Shown here in pieces: positions 58,915 to 64,000 of a stretch of DNA of 64,000 bases (position 1 is the stretch's first letter; the number at the start of each line of letters is the position of its first letter). The notes under the pieces are model-generated. The model was given only the letters and a program-made list of their open reading frames with translations. It had not been told where the DNA came from and made no database searches. A program made the translations under genes and the position numbers. This DNA is from Parasediminibacterium sp046546515 (GTDB lineage Bacteria > Bacteroidota > Bacteroidia > Chitinophagales > Chitinophagaceae), in the NCBI RefSeq assembly GCF_046546515.1, contig NZ_JBKHKJ010000009.1, positions 1 through 64,000 on the forward strand, in the 5' to 3' direction.

Positions 58915-60369
58915 ATGCGCAAATATTATGGGGTAAAGGCAGTATTCTTTTTTTCATTTGTATGTATTGCGTTGTTCATTTACAACCCCTTTGCCCTTTA
59001 TTTCCTCAATGACGACATGGTGCACTTGCCATTGAGCAGCCAAGGGGTTATGTTCCAGCACCATTCCTTCCGCCCAGTGCACGACTTGCTGCTATGCGTA
59101 GAATATAAATGGTGGGGCATAAATGCCCTAGGATATCACTTGATTCAGTGGGGCATCCATGCTGCTTGCTCTTTATTGATATACCCATTCGCCTTCGCTT
59201 TGTTTAGCCAATACAGCAACCTTGTATACAAGCGTATAGTGCTTGCTAGCCTGTTTTCCGCAGCTTTGTTTTCGGTATATGCTTTTCATTCCGAGTCAGT
59301 ATTATGGCTGCTAGGTTCTGGCGCATCCTTGGCCACCGTGTTCTTTTTGCTCTCTGCCGTTACATATATAAAGCGGAGAGAGGGTCTTTTGTACTTTATC
59401 CTATCACTTCTCTGTTTTCAAATAGGGTTGTTTACCTATGAAGCTATCTGGGCTGCACCCCTTTTTGTTTTTTTATTGTCGTGGGCTAGTGTAAATAATA
59501 AAACCACCCAATGGAAAAAAGAATGGGTTTATTCCGCCATTTACTTTGCTTCATTTTTTGCTAACCTCGTTTTGAGGAAAATAATATTAGGGGAATTAGG
59601 CGGCAGTTATGGCGATGACCAATTGTTTGTATGCAATATTAAAAAACTTACCTACAACGGACTTTGCCTTTTTACCCGGAGTTTTGTGCCGCCAAGCATT
59701 TCTGCACCCGTTTTCATGGGTTGCCTAGCTTTGGCAATAATTGTTTTATTTGTTGTTTGCCGGAAAATATATTTGCTTAAATCTTTTGATAGCTTATTGG
59801 GAATTTTGTTTATTTCCTTTTGTTGTGCACTATTGCCTGTTATTACGCTGGGCATCAGCACCCACTCCCGTGAATCGGAGCGTTTTTTGTACCTCCCTTC
59901 TGTTTTCCTTTGTATGTTGATGGTTTACAGTTTGCTAAAAATGGCACTATCACCATTAAAACTATCGGTGTACTTAGTTGGTCTATTGCTTTACAATAGC
60001 TATTTCACCTATACCAATGCGCGAGACTATGGCGTGGCGGGCAGCATTTCAAAAACTTTTTATGCCCATTTCGCAAGCGAGAAAGGCAATAAAGACACCA
60101 TCATACTAACCAATTTCCCACGGCAGTTCCGTGGGCTGCCATTGTTCAGGGTTGGCTTTAAGGAAGGTATTGCCTGGCTCTATCAAATAGACACATCTAA
60201 AATATATATTCCTGCCGAGCAGGAAATACAAGCAAAGCCTGCTTATAGCTTTGCTTTAGCAAAAAAAGATTTTAGATTTAATGTAGCCGAAAACAAGCTA
60301 GCCAATAAAAAGGAGCTTACACTTGTGTTTGATAGCAGTTATTTTTATATGGTTGATTATGCAAAATAA
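58915..60369 (+). CDS. Putative GT-C membrane glycosyltransferase
   Basis: 484 aa membrane protein with about ten hydrophobic helices and a C-terminal soluble tail of about 90 residues. LNDDMVHLPLSSQGVMFQHHSFRPVHDLLL (about 31-60) has the acidic pair and RP of the first periplasmic loop in GT-C (PMT-like) enzymes that use polyprenyl-phosphate sugars. TLGISTHSRESERFLYLPSVFL (about 305-326) is another pattern shared by these proteins. No specific family name assigned. Confidence 0.6.
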   Translation: MRKYYGVKAVFFFSFVCIALFIYNPFALYFLNDDMVHLPLSSQGVMFQHHSFRPVHDLLLCVEYKWWGINALGYHLIQWGIHAACSLLIYPFAFALFSQYSNLVYKRIVLASLFSAALFSVYAFHSESVLWLLGSGASLATVFFLLSAVTYIKRREGLLYFILSLLCFQIGLFTYEAIWAAPLFVFLLSWASVNNKTTQWKKEWVYSAIYFASFFANLVLRKIILGELGGSYGDDQLFVCNIKKLTYNGLCLFTRSFVPPSISAPVFMGCLALAIIVLFVVCRKIYLLKSFDSLLGILFISFCCALLPVITLGISTHSRESERFLYLPSVFLCMLMVYSLLKMALSPLKLSVYLVGLLLYNSYFTYTNARDYGVAGSISKTFYAHFASEKGNKDTIILTNFPRQFRGLPLFRVGFKEGIAWLYQIDTSKIYIPAEQEIQAKPAYSFALAKKDFRFNVAENKLANKKELTLVFDSSYFYMVDYAK

Positions 60370-60379
60370 AAAGAGTCTA

Positions 60380-60537
60380 ACAACAAAGCGCATAAGTGTT
60401 TTCACAAGGTACAGTAGGTAAAATACTCAATATTTAGGTAATACGTTACAAAAGTGCAAATCTTTTGTTCCTCTTCGATACATTTTACTCCTTGTGTACC
60501 TTGTGTTTCTTATTCCTTGTGCCCTTTGTGGTTAAAC
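60380..60537. repeat. Dispersed hairpin repeat, copy 10 (degenerate)
   Basis: Contains acaaagcgcataagtgtttt on the left and ccttgtgtaccttgtgtttc plus ccctttgtggttaaac on the right. Diverged member of the same family, upstream of the SET gene. Confidence 0.5.
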
Positions 60538-60622
60538 ACTTTTTTATAAAATTATCATAACGTTTGCCATCCTGCTGCTTATCTAGTTAAACCAATATAC
60601 TTTCAATCCCTCATATTAACGT

Positions 60623-61111
60623 ATGCTTACATTAGAAAAAAAGTACAAGGTTGTCAGCACCCACGGGTTTGCTGAAATAGTGTTAGACACAGTCACCAAC
60701 CAACAATCGTTGTTTACAAAAAAGGCTTTTGCGGCAAACGAAGACATCATTTCTTTTCGTGCGGCAAAAGTGGTGCAGCAGCCAAGCTACCTTACGGTGC
60801 AAACGGGCATTGGCAAGCACATCATACTGGAACCCGTGTTTTTGCAATACATCAACCACAGTTGCGAGCCAAATGTTTTTTTCGACACCACAGCCATGCA
60901 GTTGGTTTGCATAAAACCAATTGAGCAGGGTGATGAATTGCGTTTTTTCTACCCTTCCTCTGAGTGGGAAATGGAAACCCCTTTTGTATGCAATTGCGGT
61001 ACGCCATCGTGCTTGGGTCTAATTCAAGGAGCTTCGTTTCTTAGCAATGAAATTACTGCCAAGTACCGATTTACCGATTTTATAAAGAAACAGTTGCAGG
61101 AAAGGAAGTAA
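60623..61111 (+). CDS. SET-domain protein (putative lysine methyltransferase)
   Basis: 162 aa, almost only a SET domain. YINHSCEPN (76-84) is the SAM/substrate pseudo-knot motif, ELRFFY (105-110) holds the catalytic tyrosine, and CNCGTPSCLG (123-132) is a zinc-binding post-SET CxCx4C. SET enzymes methylate protein lysines with S-adenosylmethionine. Only six bases separate it from the following ATP-grasp gene, and a second SET domain is fused to the ATP-grasp further on. The target is unknown. Confidence 0.85.
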   Translation: MLTLEKKYKVVSTHGFAEIVLDTVTNQQSLFTKKAFAANEDIISFRAAKVVQQPSYLTVQTGIGKHIILEPVFLQYINHSCEPNVFFDTTAMQLVCIKPIEQGDELRFFYPSSEWEMETPFVCNCGTPSCLGLIQGASFLSNEITAKYRFTDFIKKQLQERK

Positions 61112-61117
61112 AAGCAA

Positions 61118-62251
61118 ATGCCACTTATGACTTATGACTTACGACTCACGACTTATAACTTAAAAGCCTTCGTCCTTGCCCCTTACTTGCAAACGGGCGA
61201 TGCCCATATAGATTACTACTACGATTTCACGCAAAGCATAGCCGAATACACGGCCGTGTTTGCAGAACTGGGCATTGATTGGCAATGGCAAGAAGTAACC
61301 ACAGAAAATTATACATCGGTGATTGATACCATTGTGGGTGATCAAAAAGCAGGCAATGTTTTTCCCATTGTGCTAAACCTCTGCGACGGGGATGAGGTAA
61401 ACGGAACGCCGGGTATTTCCGTAATCAATTACTTAAACAAAAAAGGCTTAGTTTATACAGGTGCCGATGCTACGTTTTATGATATTACTACTTCTAAAAT
61501 AGCGATGAAAAAGGCTTTTGACACTGCTAAAGTAGCAACGCCAAAGTGGAAAGCCATTTACACAGCAAACGAAAACCATGACACTATTTTTGAAGATTTG
61601 GGCAGCCCCATTATGGTGAAACCTGCCGTGGCAGGTGGCAGCATGGGGGTGGGGGTTAATAACGTAGTGGCAAGCCAAGAAGCATTTGCCATGCAGCTAC
61701 ACAGGATGTTTGAAGGCTACCGTGGCTGGCAGCTAACCAGCGGCGGCATAGTGGCAGAATCGTTTATAAACGGGGACGAGTTTACTGTTTTTTTGGTAGG
61801 CAATCATTTGTATAAGGAAGAAGCTATTATTTATCCCTCGGTGAAAAGGGTGTTCCACCATAGCCTGCCCGAAGTGGAAAAATTCTTGTCGTTCGACCGC
61901 CTTTGGGAGATATATGAGGAAGAAACAGCAATGCCCAACAACGATTATTTTTATGAGTATGCTTTGCCAGACAGCCATTTGGAACCAGCAATACAGCAAA
62001 TAGCATGGGATGCTTTTGTTGCTGTGAAAGGCACAGGCTATGCCCGCATAGACATAAGGCAGGACAAGGCAACTGACAAGCTATATGTGCTGGAGGTAAA
62101 TGCACAGTGCGGCATCAGCAAAGACGAGGACTATACCAGCATTGGTGCTATCTTGAAATTTGCAAACGTTAGCTTTACAGAGTTGGTAGCAAGGATACTG
62201 AATAACAATAACAAGCAATTTTGCGTGGTAGAAATATCGTCTGAACCATGA
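61118..62251 (+). CDS. Ddl-like ATP-grasp ligase
   Basis: 377 aa with the D-alanine-D-alanine ligase type ATP-grasp fold. VLNLCDGDEVNGTPGI is the pre-ATP domain loop, PIMVKPAVAGGSMGVGV (164-180) the ATP lid, VAESFINGDEF (212-222) the grasp strand, YARIDIR and LEVNAQCGIS (325-334) the metal site. The last block has Cys331 where Ddl has a Thr-x-Pro stretch (EVNTxPG), so it is unlikely to be a true Ddl. The first 12 or so residues are read from a gacttatgactt repeat and the last few from another repeat. Predicted to join an amino or carboxyl substrate using ATP. Confidence 0.82.
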   Translation: MPLMTYDLRLTTYNLKAFVLAPYLQTGDAHIDYYYDFTQSIAEYTAVFAELGIDWQWQEVTTENYTSVIDTIVGDQKAGNVFPIVLNLCDGDEVNGTPGISVINYLNKKGLVYTGADATFYDITTSKIAMKKAFDTAKVATPKWKAIYTANENHDTIFEDLGSPIMVKPAVAGGSMGVGVNNVVASQEAFAMQLHRMFEGYRGWQLTSGGIVAESFINGDEFTVFLVGNHLYKEEAIIYPSVKRVFHHSLPEVEKFLSFDRLWEIYEEETAMPNNDYFYEYALPDSHLEPAIQQIAWDAFVAVKGTGYARIDIRQDKATDKLYVLEVNAQCGISKDEDYTSIGAILKFANVSFTELVARILNNNNKQFCVVEISSEP

Positions 62252-62341
62252 TTTATACGGATGATTTAAATGATTAGAATGATTAGGGGTACTACATAAA
62301 TTCCCTTTAATCCCCCTAATCCCATAAATCATGGTTCAGAC
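62239..62341. repeat. Inverted repeat overlapping ATP-grasp stop
   Basis: Perfect 18-base arms GTCTGAACCATGATTTAT (62239-62256) and complement (62324-62341), inner GATTAGGGG/CCCCCTAATC. The stop codon of the ATP-grasp gene lies inside the left arm. This is a widespread style of Bacteroidota repeat (gatgatttaaatgatta words). Confidence 0.7.
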
Positions 62342-62374
62342 AATTCCTAATTCTTAATTCCTAATTCCTAATTA

Positions 62375-63862
62375 ATGCATGTCTGCGTCCTCCTCCCCGA
62401 CTATTCCACCAGCAACGTGGATTACCAGCATTACGACCCACCACGGGATTTGTCCGTTTTGCTGCCGGGCGATGTGGTGGATACCGTTTTTTTAAACAAG
62501 CTCACCACTTACAAACAACTGAAAGCCTTGCAGCAAAAGGGCTACGATATTTTCGTGAACCTATGCGAAGGCTACTTGGAATGGGAAGTTCCCTCTATTG
62601 ATGTCATTTATACACTGGAATTGCTCAACCTGCCATTTACCGGGCCAACCACTTTGCTTTACGACCCGCCTAAGGAATTGATGAAATATGTGGCTTATTG
62701 TGCAGGTGTAGCAACGCCAGCTTATTTATTAGTTACTGATGTTGAACAAATAGAAAATGGGCTGCATTCTTGCCTCTCTCCTTCGGTTTTGCCCCTTCCT
62801 TTTCCTGCTCCCACTCCCCTTGGAGAGGGTTGGGGTGAGGTCTTACCATCCCTTCACTTCCCCTTATTTGTAAAACCAGCAAAAGCTGGCGATAGCCTTG
62901 GTATTGACACGTTTTCATTGGTAAATGACAAGCAGCAGTTGCAAGCCAAGGTAGCATTGCTGCTACAGGAATATGACGAATTATTAGTAGAAGAATACAT
63001 AGCAGGCAGGGAATTTACCGTTATGATTGCCGCCAATGCCGATGGCAAAACCTGCACTACCTTTAAACCCGTGGAATATATTTTCCCGGAAGGTGATAGT
63101 TTTAAAACCTATTCCTTAAAAACAAGTGTCTTGCACCCAAATGCAAATATCCCTTGCAATGATATAGAGGTAGAACAATCATTAAGGGATGCGGCAACTG
63201 CCATATTCAAAGGGTTTAATGGCGTGGGCTATGCCCGGCTCGATTTTAGGATGGATGCAGCAGGCAAGCTATATTTCCTAGAAATTAATTTTACCTGCTC
63301 GGTCTTTTATACCAATGGCTACGAAGGCTCGGCAGATTATATCTTGCAGCACGATGGATATGGGCAGCAGCGTTTTTTGCAGCATATTATTGCCGAGGGC
63401 ATGGCACGCCACCAAAGGAAGCAGCAAAAATTTGCCGTGAAAGGCAATGCCATTGCAGGCTATGGCATTTTTGCCACGCAAGCCATTGCTGCAAAGGGCT
63501 TGGTTTTTGAGGGGGAAGGAAAAGCACAGCGTATTGTTACTAAAAGTTTTGTTGACAAGCATTGGAGCGAGGCCGAAAAAAAGGTCTTTGGGCAGTATGC
63601 CTACCCAATAGGTGGTGATGTATATGTATTGTGGAGCGATAACCCATCTGAATGGGCGCCACAAAACCATAGTTGCAATGCCAACACGGCCTATGAAGGG
63701 CTGAATGCATATGCCACAAGGGATATTGCAAAAGGGGAAGAGCTTACGTTGGATTACAGTACTTTCCTTGACAGCACCATGGAACCCTTCCAATGCACTT
63801 GCGGATCTGCTAATTGCAAGGGGCTTGTTCAAGGAAGAATGTTGGAGGCAGCGAGGCAATAG
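62375..63862 (+). CDS. ATP-grasp-SET fusion protein
   Basis: 495 aa two-domain protein. Residues 1-340 are a Ddl-like ATP-grasp (NLCEGYLEWEVPSIDVIY at 62-79, FVKPAKAGDSLGID at 165-178, VEEYIAGREFTVMI at 205-218, YARLDFR and FLEINFTCSVF at 301-311). Residues 355-490 are a SET domain: GYGIFATQAI, NHSCNANTAY (431-440), ELTLDY (456-461) and post-SET CTCGSANC (474-481). The fusion links the two activities carried by separate genes just upstream. Cys308 replaces the Ddl Thr/Pro position. Residues 130-161, rich in Pro and Leu, are read from an inserted REP-like repeat between two ATP-grasp subdomains. Confidence 0.85.
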   Translation: MHVCVLLPDYSTSNVDYQHYDPPRDLSVLLPGDVVDTVFLNKLTTYKQLKALQQKGYDIFVNLCEGYLEWEVPSIDVIYTLELLNLPFTGPTTLLYDPPKELMKYVAYCAGVATPAYLLVTDVEQIENGLHSCLSPSVLPLPFPAPTPLGEGWGEVLPSLHFPLFVKPAKAGDSLGIDTFSLVNDKQQLQAKVALLLQEYDELLVEEYIAGREFTVMIAANADGKTCTTFKPVEYIFPEGDSFKTYSLKTSVLHPNANIPCNDIEVEQSLRDAATAIFKGFNGVGYARLDFRMDAAGKLYFLEINFTCSVFYTNGYEGSADYILQHDGYGQQRFLQHIIAEGMARHQRKQQKFAVKGNAIAGYGIFATQAIAAKGLVFEGEGKAQRIVTKSFVDKHWSEAEKKVFGQYAYPIGGDVYVLWSDNPSEWAPQNHSCNANTAYEGLNAYATRDIAKGEELTLDYSTFLDSTMEPFQCTCGSANCKGLVQGRMLEAARQ

Positions 63863-63887
63863 GCAAGGGGGCAAAGAGAAATCGTGC

Positions 63888-63955
63888 AATTGTTCGACCC
63901 TTTTTACTTAACTCCTTCGTGCCTCTTTGTGCTTTCGTGCCTTTGTGGCAAAAAA
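63888..63955. repeat. Dispersed hairpin repeat, copy 11 (right arm)
   Basis: cttcgtgcctctttgtgctt and tcgtgcctttgtggcaaaa, the right arm words, follow the fusion gene. A weak left arm (ggggcaaagagaaatcgtgc) starts just after the stop. The remaining bases to 64000 show no gene. Confidence 0.6.
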
Positions 63956-64000
63956 ATCGCAAACGTAAAACGTACAACTCACCATGTCCAAGTCCCGTTT

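Noticed and set aside
61118..62251. True D-alanine-D-alanine ligase (ddl)
   Set aside because: The metal-site block reads EVNAQCGIS rather than EVNTxPG, and the gene is tied to SET genes, not to cell-wall genes.

Overview
The window looks like chromosomal DNA of a Bacteroidota bacterium, most likely a Chitinophagaceae-type relative. The sequence-level reasons are neighbouring gldE and gldD genes, promoters with a TAnnTTTG -7 box, a SusC-like TonB receptor with an N-terminal carboxypeptidase-regulatory-like domain, many TTG starts, and dispersed hairpin repeats of the 'gccacgaaggcacaaag' type between genes. No rRNA operon, phage, IS transposase or CRISPR array is visible. One tRNA (Arg, anticodon CCG) is present.

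Layout. (1) 3-23932, all on the + strand: a large exopolysaccharide or O-antigen type cluster. It has about ten glycosyltransferases, two polymerase-like membrane proteins, a Wzx-type flippase, a Wzz-type chain-length protein, a very large SLBB export protein, a WcaF-like acetyltransferase, gmd and fcl for GDP-L-fucose, and rfbB-rfbC-rfbA for the dTDP-sugar branch. rfbD and an initiating sugar-phosphate transferase are not in the window. A strong hairpin separates rfbA from the convergent mfd. (2) 27558-31350: an accessory island. It holds a retron-type reverse transcriptase overlapping an XRE regulator, a 73-residue companion, a 0.5 kb structured intergenic region, a winged-helix regulator, and a HigBA module whose toxin has lost its 5' end. 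(3) 31998-45371: housekeeping genes (cdsA, TonB receptor, murK-like and murQ, pruA-type dehydrogenase, lysS, tRNA-Arg, moaD-like, usp) mixed with decayed toxin-antitoxin pieces and a HEPN/Abi_C gene. (4) 45372-57761: glycogen debranching enzyme, a sigma/anti-sigma/secreted-protein operon, ssb-gldE-gldD-DUF3109, and a membrane protein, histidine kinase and NarL regulator set. (5) 57762-64000: PAP2 phosphatase, a GT-C-like membrane protein, and an unusual run of a SET-domain protein, a Ddl-like ATP-grasp and an ATP-grasp-SET fusion.

The most unusual signal is non-coding. Several 0.35-0.6 kb elements each carry a short tandem array with an 11-nt period; the repeated unit differs from element to element, and a conserved ATCAATGA-like core follows the array. 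They are at 6552-7135, 27743-28086 (inverted), 31365-31800, 41765-42364, 47575-48118 (inverted) and 51395-51951. Some have terminal inverted repeats starting GGGTGCAT and a built-in TATCTTTG promoter box. One copy has landed inside an older hairpin repeat and another lies directly 3' of the reverse transcriptase gene. They resemble MITEs that carry a non-coding RNA gene, with array units diversified element by element. The retron candidate and the SET/ATP-grasp cluster are the best protein-coding leads.
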